The notes: generated by a model not told the origin, from the letters alone. A stretch of DNA of 64,000 nucleotides from Gammaproteobacteria bacterium (GCA_013214945.1 JABSRT010000006.1:176254-240253); one strand, 5' to 3'. Counted from the first letter of the stretch, positions 50,204-59,438 are shown. Numbers and translations are program-made.

Positions 50204-50225
50204 TATTCAAACACTAGTTTGAATA
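50204..50225. promoter_or_regulatory. PsrA-like operator upstream of fadH
   Basis: A perfect inverted repeat with arms TATTCAAAC and GTTTGAATA around ACTA. The core CAAAC-N4-GTTTG matches the pattern described for the TetR-type fatty-acid regulator PsrA. It is placed to control fadH. Confidence 0.6.
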
Positions 50226-50388
50226 CTACGCTAACACTTTAGCCATTACAAGGTCGATATTTAAGCGCTAATATTTTACTGATATTGACTCGATGGTAGA
50301 TGAGCAAACAGTTAAATGCACTGACAGTTATTGATGCGCTTGATTAATGTTAAGTATGGGCTAAAAATCAGGATTTTTAGTCGGGAGT

Positions 50389-51057
50389 TTAATAATTAAA
50401 TTGGGCTTTGAGGATCTGATGAGTAAAAGGAATTTTAAGATAAAAGCCACGCGGCAGGGTCATGATACGAGCCCCGTCTATACCTATCGCGCTAGTAAGG
50501 GCTTTGCTATTAGCTCCCTTGGGACGCAGTTGTAAAACTTGGCCAATTTTGCCATTGATGCTTGAAATTTTACCCAACGCAATCAGTTCCATTATTTCTT
50601 CCCAATCTTGTTGCATTAATTGCAACTGGTCGGCGCTGGGTTGCCAAATAAATGGGCTGCCTATTTGACGCTCGCTGATCGCAAGTGAGCGTTCAGATAA
50701 AATTGGGATCCAAAGTACTTTGCGTAACTTATTGAAGATATTTGATTGCTGCCAGGTCAGTCCGCCAATACCCATTAAAGGGGTAATGCAAACATAGGTT
50801 GTTTCTAATGGCTTGCCACGACAATCTATCGGAATGCTTTTTAGCTCAATACCTAGCTCAGGAAAGTCTTGTTGTGGTTTAGAGCCAGCAGTTGCACCTA
50901 GTGCTAATTCAAGAAGGTTACCAATCCAGCCTTTATTATTTTTCAGTGAATCGGGTACGGTGACTTTTAGATCATCAGCAAGTTGGCTTAGTGTTAAGCC
51001 AGCCAGTGATTGTGCTCGTAGTAGCAGTTGCTGTTCATCGCTTGGTCGTTCAATCAT
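50389..51057 (-). CDS. mutH: DNA mismatch repair endonuclease MutH
   Basis: 222 residues from the ATG at 51057 (a GTG at 51066 is an alternative). It nicks the unmethylated strand at hemimethylated GATC during mismatch repair. The DEK catalytic triad is visible in QDFPELGIELKS, with LELALGATAGSKPQQDFPELGIELKSIP matching the family. Its presence implies Dam methylation in this organism. It is divergent from rppH across a long spacer rich in DnaA boxes and GATC. Confidence 0.96.
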   Translation of the reverse strand: MIERPSDEQQLLLRAQSLAGLTLSQLADDLKVTVPDSLKNNKGWIGNLLELALGATAGSKPQQDFPELGIELKSIPIDCRGKPLETTYVCITPLMGIGGLTWQQSNIFNKLRKVLWIPILSERSLAISERQIGSPFIWQPSADQLQLMQQDWEEIMELIALGKISSINGKIGQVLQLRPKGANSKALTSAIGIDGARIMTLPRGFYLKIPFTHQILKAQFNY

Positions 51058-51821
51058 GGGATCCACAGGGTTAACAATCGAGATATCTAAATACGCAGAA
51101 GACAGATCTTAACTGATGCAGATCACGAATACCACCAAGGGGTGGTTAAAAAGTGACCGATAAGTATGGTTGTATAGCTATGATATAGCTATCTATATGA
51201 ATTCAAAGCATAAAGATGCCGTCAGTTAGTAGCTGGTGAGCAACAATTCGACGCTAATTAGTCAAAAAGTAATAAATTAGTACGATGCTAACAAAGATAT
51301 CCACAGATTCGTTGGATAACTATGGCTTAAACGGTTTATTGTTAATGAATATGGCCTATCTAGATCATAATCGACTAAATAACCCCCTTTATTGATGAGG
51401 AATGCGTCTTTATTGTGGATAAAAACCGTGATCGCTCAATAAGTAATCAGCGTGGTTTTGTGGATTAAATTGAATAATAAAACTGAGAGCTTCCCTGTGG
51501 TTATTAGTTGGTTTACTTGTGGGTATGTGATCTAATTGACTGAATGATCTGATCTTTATTTTCGGCCTAAGCTGTGATCTATTTTGATATTAATATCTGG
51601 TGTTGAGTGTTAATGGGTATAACATTGATGTTTATAACAGTTATATCCACAGAAACAGTTAATAAAAGTGGATAACATTGTGCGGTGGTAAATGGAATGT
51701 TAATAAGGCGAAGTTAAACTTAAAGTTATCCAGTAACTGTCGATTTTGTATTATTTCATTGGTAGTTCTGATATAACGACCTATATAATGTGGGTCAGGT
51801 ACTAGTTTTAAGGGAATCAAT
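51058..51821. promoter_or_regulatory. DnaA-box and GATC-rich spacer, DARS2-like
   Basis: About 760 bp with no credible gene. DnaA boxes are: ATATCCACA (51297-51305), TGTGGATAA (51414-51422, perfect, minus strand), TGTGGATTA (51459-51467), ATATCCACA (51643-51651) and AGTGGATAA (51667-51675), four of them one mismatch from consensus. Weaker candidates lie at 51311 and 51726. Eight GATC sites occur between 51105 and 51579. In E. coli, DARS2, which reactivates DnaA-ADP to DnaA-ATP, lies in the intergenic region beside mutH. Promoters of mutH and rppH must also be here. Confidence 0.55.
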
Positions 51822-52325
51822 GTGATTGACGGTGATGGTTATCGTGCCAATGTAGGTATTATAGTATGTAACGGCTATGGGCAAGTGATGTGGGCTCGTC
51901 GTTATCGTCAGCATTCTTGGCAATTCCCTCAAGGTGGAATTGACGAGGGCGAGAGTGCAGAGCAAGCAATGTATCGTGAATTATACGAAGAAGTCGGGTT
52001 GCGTCCCGAACACGTTAAAATATTAGGCTCTACTCGAGCTTGGTTGCGTTACAAATTACCCGCTAAAATGGTGCGTCACGACACCAAGCCTGTCTGTATT
52101 GGTCAAAAACAGCGCTGGTTTCTGTTAAAACTTGTTGAAGATGAAAGTAATATCAATGTGTTACATTCTACTCACCCTGAGTTTGACGATTGGCGGTGGG
52201 TGACTTATTGGTATCCGGTGCGCCAAGTGATTTCATTCAAACGCGACGTCTACCGAAAAGCAATGAAAGAACTGGTTAATTTGTGTATGCCTATTACCAA
52301 AAAAGATTCATTTCATAACAGGTAA
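51822..52325 (+). CDS. rppH: RNA pyrophosphohydrolase
   Basis: 167 residues, GTG start with AGGGA upstream. It removes pyrophosphate from mRNA 5' ends, starting RNase E-dependent decay. The Nudix box [23 protein letters not shown] is complete and the N-terminus [17 protein letters not shown] matches E. coli. In E. coli ptsP follows; here it does not. Confidence 0.97.
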   Translation: MIDGDGYRANVGIIVCNGYGQVMWARRYRQHSWQFPQGGIDEGESAEQAMYRELYEEVGLRPEHVKILGSTRAWLRYKLPAKMVRHDTKPVCIGQKQRWFLLKLVEDESNINVLHSTHPEFDDWRWVTYWYPVRQVISFKRDVYRKAMKELVNLCMPITKKDSFHNR

Positions 52326-52420
52326 CCTAGAACTCAGGATAGGTAAGTGGGCGCAGAATTTAGCTACTGCGTATAACGATAGTAATCAGTTTGGCGTTTT
52401 TAACAAACGCTGCTGTGTTT

Positions 52421-53257
52421 ATGGTGGAGATTGATCGGGTGGATGTCGCGCTAATTATTTTTCTATGGTGTTTGGCGTTGGGGGCGCTATCGGGTTTTAT
52501 GGCGGGACTATTGGGGATCGGTGGCGGTTTAGTTATCGTGCCTGTACTAATATTCTTATTGCCGTTAACTGCTATCGATCTCAACCTATTGATGCCAATG
52601 GCGTTAGGTACATCGCTCGCTGCTATATTTTTAACCTCGGTCTCGGCTACTCTAGCTCATAAAAGACTGTTAAACATCCCTGTTACGTTGTTACCACCGC
52701 TGCTGTGTGGCATTGGTTTTGGTGCGTTGTGTGGCAGTTATTTTGCCGACTCGATCGCGGGAGCCACTCTAAAGCTGATGTTTGCCTGCTTTGTTCTGTT
52801 GATGGCGCTTCAGATGTGGCGAGGTTCGAAAACCGTTGAGAAAAAAGCAGATAACAGTGATGCTCAAGTGAATAAGTTACTGTTATTTTTTGCCAGCATC
52901 ATTATCGGAGGCTTATCTAGCGTGTTAGGCATTGGAGGCGGCATGATGATGGTGCCATTGCTGACTTGGAGTGGAATTTTGATGACCCGAGCGGTAGCTG
53001 CATCAGCTGTGTGCGGATTGGCGGTAGCAAGCATGGGCTCGGTGGGTTATCTGTGGGCCGGTTTACATACCAGTTACGCGTTACCGCAATGGAGCTTTGG
53101 TTATATTTATTTACCGGCGCTAGCAGGTATTATTACCTTATCTTTATTTACAGCACCTTTGGGCGTCAAAGCGGCGAGAGTGATGCCACCGCAGCTACTT
53201 AAACGTGGTTTCTCGGTGTTGTTAATGAGTGTTGGCCTAAAAATGTTGGTCAGTTAA
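52421..53257 (+). CDS. TauE/SafE family sulfite/organosulfur permease
   Basis: 278 residues from the ATG at 52421; the start is uncertain, with TTG 52391 and GTG 52439 (behind GGAG) as alternatives. About eight membrane helices in two repeated halves, each with the family glycine motif: GFMAGLLGIGGGLVIVPVLIF and GGLSSVLGIGGGMMMVPLLTW. It is probably an inner-membrane exporter of sulfite or a related anion. It lies 20 bp before lgt, in the same transcript. Confidence 0.88.
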   Translation: MVEIDRVDVALIIFLWCLALGALSGFMAGLLGIGGGLVIVPVLIFLLPLTAIDLNLLMPMALGTSLAAIFLTSVSATLAHKRLLNIPVTLLPPLLCGIGFGALCGSYFADSIAGATLKLMFACFVLLMALQMWRGSKTVEKKADNSDAQVNKLLLFFASIIIGGLSSVLGIGGGMMMVPLLTWSGILMTRAVAASAVCGLAVASMGSVGYLWAGLHTSYALPQWSFGYIYLPALAGIITLSLFTAPLGVKAARVMPPQLLKRGFSVLLMSVGLKMLVS

Positions 53258-53277
53258 GAGTTTAATCAGAGGCGTTT

Positions 53278-54087
53278 ATGGTACAAGAGTTTATGCAATT
53301 TCCACAAATTGATCCTATTATTTTCCAAATTGGCCCAATCGCATTGCGTTGGTATGGTTTGATGTATCTGTTGGGGTTCGTCGGGGCATTGTGGTTGGGA
53401 AATATGCGAGCCGATCGACCTAATTCAGGTTGGACCCGTGATCAGGTCAGTGATTTATTATTTTACGGTTTTATTGGGGTGATCTTAGGCGGCCGTATTG
53501 GTTATGTGATTTTTTACCATTTCGACTATTTCTTAGCTAACCCATTGTACCTGTTTAAAGTATGGGAAGGCGGCATGTCATTCCATGGTGGCTTGCTAGG
53601 CGTCATCATGGCCTTGATTATATTTGCCCGTATCACCAATAAAAAAATGCTCGAATTGGGTGATTTTGTGGCCCCTTTAGTACCGCTTGGTCTGGGTTTT
53701 GGCCGCATAGGTAATTTTATTAACGGTGAGTTGTGGGGGCGTACATCTGATGTGCCTTGGGCGATGGTCTTTCCGGGCGGAGGTCCGCTGGCCCGTCATC
53801 CTTCACAGTTATATCAAGCAGCACTAGAAGGCTTTTGCTTGTTTTTGGTATTATATTTATTTAGTCGCAAACCGCGCCCACTTGGTGTTATTAGCGGAAT
53901 GTTCTTATTGGGTTACGGGCTTTGTCGTTTCATTGTCGAATTTTTCCGTGAACCCGATGCTCATTTAGGGCTGCTAACATTGAATTTAAGCATGGGACAG
54001 TTGCTAACGATTCCGATGTTGGTCGGTGGTTTGTTCTTAATAATTAATGGTTACGCCAAGCACAAGTCGCAGCCGCAACACAGTTAA
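53278..54087 (+). CDS. lgt: Prolipoprotein diacylglyceryl transferase
   Basis: 269 residues, seven membrane helices. It transfers diacylglycerol from phosphatidylglycerol to the lipobox cysteine, the first step of lipoprotein maturation. Signature segments are [22 protein letters not shown] with the essential His, and [14 protein letters not shown] with the essential Arg/Asn/Glu. It sits just upstream of thyA, as in E. coli. Confidence 0.97.
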   Translation: MVQEFMQFPQIDPIIFQIGPIALRWYGLMYLLGFVGALWLGNMRADRPNSGWTRDQVSDLLFYGFIGVILGGRIGYVIFYHFDYFLANPLYLFKVWEGGMSFHGGLLGVIMALIIFARITNKKMLELGDFVAPLVPLGLGFGRIGNFINGELWGRTSDVPWAMVFPGGGPLARHPSQLYQAALEGFCLFLVLYLFSRKPRPLGVISGMFLLGYGLCRFIVEFFREPDAHLGLLTLNLSMGQLLTIPMLVGGLFLIINGYAKHKSQPQHS

Positions 54088-54135
54088 ATAGTCAGCGGCC
54101 CTTGGTAACAAAGGGCCAGAGAGTAGGAAAAAATA

Positions 54136-54930
54136 GTGAAAGCTTATTTAGATTTAATGCAACAGATTTTAGAGACCGGCAGTGATAAAGCCGACCGTAC
54201 TGGCACTGGAACTCGTTCGATATTTGGTCATCAAATGCGGTTCGATTTGGCCGAAGGTTTCCCGCTGGTTACTACTAAAAAATGTCATCTTCGTTCAATT
54301 ATCCATGAATTATTGTGGTTTTTAAATGGCGATACCAACATTGCTTATTTGACTGAGCACGGGGTTAAAATCTGGGATGAATGGGCCGATGATAACGGCG
54401 ACTTAGGGCCTGTTTATGGCAAACAATGGCGCAGTTGGCCGACTCCCGATGGCCAACATATCGATCAGATTAGTGAGTTGGTTAAGTTATTAATCGATGA
54501 TCCTGATTCTCGCAGAATGATTGTGTGTGCCTGGAATGTCGGCGAGCTTAATCAAATGGCATTGTCACCGTGTCACTGCTTGTTCCAATTCTATGTAGCT
54601 GACGGTAAATTGTCGTGTCAGTTATACCAGCGCAGCTGTGATGTGTTCCTTGGTTTACCTTTTAATATTGCTAGTTACGCGTTATTAACCCATATGTTAG
54701 CTCAGCAGGCCGGTTTAGAAGTTGGTGAATTTATTTGGACTGGTGGCGATACCCATTTGTATAGTAATCATATGGAGCAAGTTGACCTTCAGCTGTCACG
54801 AGAGCCTCGCGCCTTACCAACGTTAACGATCAATCGTAAACCGGATTCGATTTTTGATTACAAGTTTGAAGACTTTGAGATTAGTGGTTACGATCCTTAT
54901 CCGCACATTAAAGCCCCCGTTGCGATTTAA
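54136..54930 (+). CDS. thyA: Thymidylate synthase
   Basis: 264 residues, identical in length to E. coli ThyA; start codon GTG behind AGGA. It makes dTMP from dUMP using methylene-tetrahydrofolate. The nucleophile is Cys146 in [31 protein letters not shown] and the Arg motif PDSRRMIV are present. It follows lgt by 48 bp. Confidence 0.98.
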   Translation: MKAYLDLMQQILETGSDKADRTGTGTRSIFGHQMRFDLAEGFPLVTTKKCHLRSIIHELLWFLNGDTNIAYLTEHGVKIWDEWADDNGDLGPVYGKQWRSWPTPDGQHIDQISELVKLLIDDPDSRRMIVCAWNVGELNQMALSPCHCLFQFYVADGKLSCQLYQRSCDVFLGLPFNIASYALLTHMLAQQAGLEVGEFIWTGGDTHLYSNHMEQVDLQLSREPRALPTLTINRKPDSIFDYKFEDFEISGYDPYPHIKAPVAI

Positions 54931-54957
54931 TTGTCGCTGGCAATAGAGAGAGAAAAA

Positions 54958-55203
54958 ATGTCGTTAGAAAAGCCGAGATTAAGATGGGCATGCCGCCGTG
55001 GCATGTTAGAGCTAGATGTTCTTTTTATGCCGTTTGTGGAAGATGCTTGGGATGAGTTAAGCACCAACGACAAGCAAACATTTGAGCGCTTGCTCGAATG
55101 TGAAGATCCCGATTTATTTGCTTGGGCGATGGGCCATCAAAAAAGCGACGATCCAGTCTTGCAAGCGATGATGATGTTTATTGTTAATCGCGTTAAAGTC
55201 TAA
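54958..55203 (+). CDS. sdhE: FAD assembly factor SdhE
   Basis: 81 residues from the ATG at 54958, chosen for GAGAGAG before it. It promotes covalent flavinylation of succinate dehydrogenase SdhA. The RGxxE motif is in RRGMLELDVLF, and FERLLECEDPDLFAWAMG is typical. It follows thyA closely and may share its transcript. Confidence 0.95.
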   Translation: MSLEKPRLRWACRRGMLELDVLFMPFVEDAWDELSTNDKQTFERLLECEDPDLFAWAMGHQKSDDPVLQAMMMFIVNRVKV

Positions 55204-55298
55204 AAACCATAAAGCAGCTCTGTATGATCCCATCATGAGAGCTGCTTTATTGCATCCGAGTTAATAATTTCCTCAATCAATTGTGAAGTTAGCGACCC

Positions 55299-55909
55299 TT
55301 AGTCCAGTGCTTTAATTGATGGTCGTTGAGCTATCTGTTCAAACCAACGCTGTAAATTAGGTAACGAATCATCGAGTTCAATCTTAAGCAGTTTGATGAA
55401 TCTGATCATCGAAAAGGCCGTAATATCAGCAATGGAAAAGTTATCACCTGCTAGGTAGCGACTATTAGCAAGTCGTTGGTCTAAAGTCGGCAAGAACTCC
55501 ACTAAGCGCAAGCGCGATTCTACGCCCCACGCCTCAACAATATTTTCTCGGTCTTTAAACAAGCCTGTAATATTACGAAAAGCTTGCATAGCAGGTACTA
55601 GGCCTTGAAACTCAACAACTCGCTGCCACATTTCTACTTGAGCCTGTTCTAACGCTGTATCGCCAAACAAAGGGTTTCCACTGTACTTTCAAGATAGCGG
55701 CAAATGGCGACTGACTCACAAAGAGTGGTGCCGTCGTCTAATTCCAGTAATGGAATTTTACCATTAACCGATTTTTTCTTAAATTCGACACTTAAGTTTT
55801 CACCACCTCGGGTATCGACATGAACCCGCTCGATCTCGAGATTTAGTTCAGCAATAAAGATCCGAACTCTAACGGCATTGGGTGCTGGTGCAAATTCATA
55901 TAGTTTCAT
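55299..55909 (-). pseudogene. Glutathione S-transferase broken by a frameshift
   Basis: Two overlapping frames together make one GST of about 203 residues. The N-terminal thioredoxin fold is MKLYEFAPAPNAVRVRIFIAELNLEIERV...GKIPLLELDDGTTLCESVAICRYLES. The C-terminal helical domain is NPLFGDTALEQAQVEMWQR...YLAGDNFSIADITAFSMIRF. The frame changes near 55675-55685; restoring one base gives YLES..NPLFGD, as in intact GSTs. Either the gene is inactivated or there is a sequencing error. It is divergent from a TetR regulator and is probably its target. Confidence 0.8.
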
Positions 55910-55930
55910 TTTGGTCTCCTTTTTACTTAA

Positions 55931-55946
55931 CTAAACGATCGTTTAG
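55931..55946. promoter_or_regulatory. Palindromic TetR-type operator
   Basis: A perfect 16-bp palindrome CTAAACGATCGTTTAG in the 93 bp between the divergent GST and tetR genes, next to a TATAAT-like element (55949-55954). Very likely the binding site of the adjacent TetR protein. Confidence 0.75.
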
Positions 55947-56002
55947 GTTATAATTTATAAATTACTAACTAATCAGTCAAGAATTAATTTTACCGAGGTA
56001 GT

Positions 56003-56590
56003 ATGGCAAGGCACTTAAATTTTGATCGGCAGCAAACATTAATTGCGGCAATGGAATTGTTTTGGCGCCAAGGTTATGCCCAAACTTCGATCGCTGATTT
56101 GGTCAATCATCTCGGGATTAACCGCTTTAGTTTGTATAATACTTATGGCGACAAATTAGCCTTATACCGCCAAGCGCTGACTTGTTATCTCGAAACAGTG
56201 TCGAGGCCCTCGATTAGTCAGTTGTTGGAACAACAAGCTGGTAGCGAACAATTAATTAGCTTTATTAAAAAATTTATCGCTGCTAAACGGCACAACGTTA
56301 ATGGCTGTTTTATTCAAAATGCGGTCTTAGAGTGCGGCTTAACCGACGAGGTGGTGTTAGCCCATGCTAGCAATTTGTTTGCGTTATTAGAGCAAGCCTT
56401 TAGTCAGTTAATAACGCATGCGATTGTTAAAGGCGAGATGACCGATGATATTGAGCCAGCGAAGGTTAGTCGATTTTTAGTGATGCAATTACAGGGAATT
56501 ATTGCGTTAAGTAAAGCGCAGCAATTTAACATTGTCGACGACAGTGCCGAGGTATTGTTCGATTTTATTAATAGTTTAAAGCACAGGTAA
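56003..56590 (+). CDS. TetR family transcriptional regulator
   Basis: 195 residues. The N-terminal HTH is ALFWRQGYAQTSIADLVNHLGINRFSLYNTYGDKLALYRQAL, with a C-terminal ligand-binding helical domain. The closest style is the YxaF/AcrR group, which controls divergent oxidoreductases or GSTs. The palindrome at 55931 lies in its own promoter, so it probably represses itself and the GST gene. The ligand is unknown. Confidence 0.88.
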   Translation: MARHLNFDRQQTLIAAMELFWRQGYAQTSIADLVNHLGINRFSLYNTYGDKLALYRQALTCYLETVSRPSISQLLEQQAGSEQLISFIKKFIAAKRHNVNGCFIQNAVLECGLTDEVVLAHASNLFALLEQAFSQLITHAIVKGEMTDDIEPAKVSRFLVMQLQGIIALSKAQQFNIVDDSAEVLFDFINSLKHR

Positions 56591-56597
56591 TAATTTA

Positions 56598-57089
56598 ATG
56601 TATATCTTGTATTTCGGTGGCCAGAAAAGTGGTAAAAGTGCGTTGGCTGAGGCCAAAGCTATTGAGTTGGCGACGACTAAACCCGTGTATTTGGCAACTT
56701 ATGATAACTCATATAACGACGTAGCAATGCAACAGCGCATTGACGACCATATTGACCAGCGCCGTGAGTATTTTGAGACGATAGAGCAGCCTCGGGATTT
56801 ACCGCAGGTGATAGAGCCGGGCAAGACGTATTTAATTGATTGTGTCTCAATGTGGATATTTAATAATATTGAGCGCTCGCAAGAGCTGTTAATAGCAGAA
56901 CTTGAACAGCTCTTTACACTCGACGCCAATATTGTTTTTGTCTTAAATGATGTTGGCAGTGGGGTGATCCCTGCTGATAAGTTATCGCGAAGATTTGTCG
57001 ACTTATCGGGGATGCTCGGTCAATTTATTGCAAAAAATTGTGATGAAGTATTTGAAGTTAAATATGGGTTGCCCCGGCAGTTTAAATAA
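56598..57089 (+). CDS. CobU-like adenosylcobinamide kinase/guanylyltransferase
   Basis: 163 residues, slightly shorter than CobU (about 180). The P-loop is FGGQKSGKSALAEAKA. VYLATYDNSYNDVAMQQRIDDHIDQRREYFETIEQP matches the CobU YIATA...MQARIAxHQxRR region (here with ATY), and NDVGSGVIPADKLSRRFVDLSGMLGQFIA matches the EVGxGxVP...aRxfrDxxGxxnQ block. It would phosphorylate and guanylylate cobinamide in B12 salvage. No other cobalamin gene lies nearby, and it is 7 bp after the tetR gene. Confidence 0.8.
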   Translation: MYILYFGGQKSGKSALAEAKAIELATTKPVYLATYDNSYNDVAMQQRIDDHIDQRREYFETIEQPRDLPQVIEPGKTYLIDCVSMWIFNNIERSQELLIAELEQLFTLDANIVFVLNDVGSGVIPADKLSRRFVDLSGMLGQFIAKNCDEVFEVKYGLPRQFK

Positions 57090-57090
57090 C

Positions 57091-57113
57091 GGAGCGGCCT
57101 TGGAGACCGTTCC
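57091..57113. terminator. Hairpin between cobU-like and desaturase genes
   Basis: An imperfect GC-rich stem GGAGCGG / CCGTTCC with a short loop between convergent genes, no T-run. Confidence 0.35.
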
Positions 57114-57148
57114 ATTATGAACAAAGAATGAAGAGGCGAAGTTTAAAC

Positions 57149-58261
57149 TTAAGCGTTAGCCAGTTTTAGCCAAGCTTTTTTCTGCAACTTAATCGCGCTG
57201 TTAAGCTCTTTAAGTTGATTGTTGATAGTCATGTGATCATATTCTTTGAGCAGTAAGCTTTTTTGATCTTCAAATAACTTTTTCTTTAATTGATAAAACT
57301 GATTCACTTTTAGGACCAGCTGCTCGTATTCCTGCTGTAATTTTAGCTTTAGCTCTTCAACGTTATGGTGCTGAGCTAAGCGCTGTTGGCTGCGCTGTAA
57401 GATCATGGCCAATTTCGCTTGTTCTATTTTTTGCGGTGGCGTAATACGTAACTTTGTGGCTAATCCGGCCCACGCTAATAGGCTGATTAACCATTTAGTT
57501 GGATCGTAATGGTACCACTTGATGCCATTGCGGTAGTCTGACTCAAAAATATGATGGAAGTTATGGTAACCCTCACCATGGGTGAATATCGCTAATAACC
57601 AATTGTCTTTGGCGGTATTTTTATCGGTGTAGGGTTGGTCACCCCACATATGAGCCCACGAGTTAATAAAGAACGTAAAGTGATGGCTGCAAACTAAACG
57701 AGCAAAGCCAACCGCAATAATACTGGCGACCATCTGGCCGCTTAACCAACCGATAAGTACAGTGAAGCCAACATTAGTAGCGAGGGTTAAAACCAGATAA
57801 TACTTGTGTTGCCACATCACAATAGGATCTTTTTGCAAGTCACGCACGTTGCTGTAATCATCATAGGTGGCGATATCGTAATTTCTTAACATCCAGCCAA
57901 TGTGTGAATACCAAAATCCTCGTTTAGCACTGTAAGGGTCTTTTTCATTATGATCTACAAATTTGTGGTGGGTTCTGTGGTCACTGCTCCAATGCAGCGC
58001 GGAGTTTTGCAGAGCAAAGGCACCGCCAATTGCAAAGAATAACCTGACACTCCAATGTGCTTGGTAGGTTCGGTGAGACCATAATCTGTGATAACCTGCG
58101 GTGATAGACATCCCGCAAAAAAATAAACTTAATACCGCAGCTACAATAATTGTGGCTTCAAAACCATAACTTAATTGATACCAAGGGATCAGCAATAATG
58201 TCGCGGCCAACGTCGTTGAAAATAGAATTACGTTGCCCCAAAGAAGAGGTGGTTTTGTCAT
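57149..58261 (-). CDS. Membrane acyl-CoA/acyl-lipid delta-9 desaturase
   Basis: 370 residues. The three His boxes for the di-iron centre are HRLWSH, HRTHH and HNFHH, with four membrane helices (LFSTTLAATLLLIPW, IIVAAVLSLFFCGMSI, VLTLATNVGFTVLIGWL and VASIIAVGFARLV). Residues about 280-370 form a Gln/Lys/Leu-rich coiled coil, longer than in most desaturases. It introduces a double bond in saturated acyl chains, probably for cold adaptation. It is divergent from fabR with a FabR-like operator between. Confidence 0.93.
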   Translation of the reverse strand: MTKPPLLWGNVILFSTTLAATLLLIPWYQLSYGFEATIIVAAVLSLFFCGMSITAGYHRLWSHRTYQAHWSVRLFFAIGGAFALQNSALHWSSDHRTHHKFVDHNEKDPYSAKRGFWYSHIGWMLRNYDIATYDDYSNVRDLQKDPIVMWQHKYYLVLTLATNVGFTVLIGWLSGQMVASIIAVGFARLVCSHHFTFFINSWAHMWGDQPYTDKNTAKDNWLLAIFTHGEGYHNFHHIFESDYRNGIKWYHYDPTKWLISLLAWAGLATKLRITPPQKIEQAKLAMILQRSQQRLAQHHNVEELKLKLQQEYEQLVLKVNQFYQLKKKLFEDQKSLLLKEYDHMTINNQLKELNSAIKLQKKAWLKLANA

Positions 58262-58284
58262 GGTCGATCCAGTTTCTTAATAAT

Positions 58285-58302
58285 AGCGTACAAGTGTACG
58301 CT
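58285..58302. promoter_or_regulatory. FabR/DesT-type operator
   Basis: A perfect 18-bp palindrome AGCGTACAAGTGTACGCT, 23 bp before the desaturase start and close to the fabR gene. It closely resembles the FabR site in front of E. coli fabB and the Pseudomonas DesT site. Binding would repress the desaturase when unsaturated acyl groups are plentiful. Confidence 0.75.
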
Positions 58303-58434
58303 TAAATGGTGGCTCACTTCAAGTTTTAGCTGTTGTGGGCATTATTGTCTCGATTTTATCTAAAATGCAGTTGTTTGGGTCGGCCTTGCATATTATTCTA
58401 GCGACAAGAATTTAACGGTATATGGTAATAGTTG

Positions 58435-59064
58435 ATGGGAATACGAGCTCAACAAAAAGAAAGAACCCGCCGCTCATTGGTTGATGCTGCGTTTAATCAG
58501 CTATCTGCAGAGCATGGTTTTTCCAATTTAAGTTTACGGGAAGTTGCACGAGAAGCGGGCATTGCACCAACTTCATTTTATCGCCACTTTAAAGACATGA
58601 ATGAGCTTGGTTTGACCCTAGTCGATGAGGGGGGGCTGATGCTGCGCCAACTAATGCGCAAGGCACGGCAACGGATCCGCAAGGGCGGCAGCGTCATTCG
58701 AATTTCAACCGAAACATTTATGGAGTTTGTTGAACAAAGTCCAAACGTTTTTAGGCTACTATTGCAGGAACGTTCTGGTAATTCAGCAGCATTCCGCCAA
58801 GCGGTTAATCGTGAAATACGCCATTTTGTCGAAGAATTAACAGATTATTTGGTCCAAAATACCGAACTAGATAAAACATTAGCTACTATTCAATGTGAAG
58901 CTATGTTAATTATTGTATTTAATGCTGGGGCTGAAGCGCTCGATATGACGCTAGAAGCGCGTGAAGGATTAGCCGAGCGAGTAATTACCCAATTGAATAT
59001 GATCGCAATTGGTTCATTTCAAATGTCTACAAGCAACCTTACTGACGATAATATGGAGAGTTAA
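58435..59064 (+). CDS. fabR: HTH-type repressor of unsaturated fatty acid synthesis
   Basis: 209 residues from the ATG at 58435 (a TTG codon lies just before). TetR-family [35 protein letters not shown]. It is highly similar to E. coli FabR through [24 protein letters not shown] and [19 protein letters not shown]. It probably senses the saturated/unsaturated acyl ratio and controls the adjacent desaturase through the 58285 palindrome. yijD follows after 3 bp. Confidence 0.95.
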   Translation: MGIRAQQKERTRRSLVDAAFNQLSAEHGFSNLSLREVAREAGIAPTSFYRHFKDMNELGLTLVDEGGLMLRQLMRKARQRIRKGGSVIRISTETFMEFVEQSPNVFRLLLQERSGNSAAFRQAVNREIRHFVEELTDYLVQNTELDKTLATIQCEAMLIIVFNAGAEALDMTLEAREGLAERVITQLNMIAIGSFQMSTSNLTDDNMES

Positions 59065-59067
59065 TTC

Positions 59068-59418
59068 ATGGCCACAATGTCACTACAAGAAAACAAAGTG
59101 TTAATTTTTTCACTGCTGGCTGGAGCAAGCGCAAATGCAACTTTAGCCGGTTTAACCTTAGAACAAGTTTCTTTTTCTATTTTCCCAATAGTGGCCTGTA
59201 TTTTGGCTTTTTATTGCATGCTTGATGAATATCAGTCGCGGGCGCTTGATGGGGATATCCCGGTATTAACGGGTGCGAGTTTCTTAGTAGGAGCCTTGGG
59301 CTATTCAGTCTTTATCCGGGTTGCCTTTCCCGAAATAGGCAATAACTTCTTACCGCTGATGGTGTGCATGGCGATTATTTTTTATATGTTTCATAAAATG
59401 GGGCTATTTAGTAAATAA
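59068..59418 (+). CDS. yijD: YijD family inner-membrane protein
   Basis: 116 residues with about four hydrophobic helices. Position between fabR and trmA matches E. coli yijD (DUF1422), as do VLIFSLLAGASANATLAGL and VACILAFYCMLDEYQSRAL. Function unknown. It is co-transcribed with fabR. A hairpin AAATGGGG/CCCCATTT (59396-59426) spans its stop codon and may end the transcript. Confidence 0.88.
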   Translation: MATMSLQENKVLIFSLLAGASANATLAGLTLEQVSFSIFPIVACILAFYCMLDEYQSRALDGDIPVLTGASFLVGALGYSVFIRVAFPEIGNNFLPLMVCMAIIFYMFHKMGLFSK

Positions 59419-59438
59419 CCCCATTTAATATGAAAAAT

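Noticed and set aside
51058..51821. DnaA-box cluster as the chromosome origin
   Set aside because: No dnaA, mnmG or mioC nearby and no clear array of AT-rich 13-mers; a DARS-type locus next to mutH is the simpler reading.
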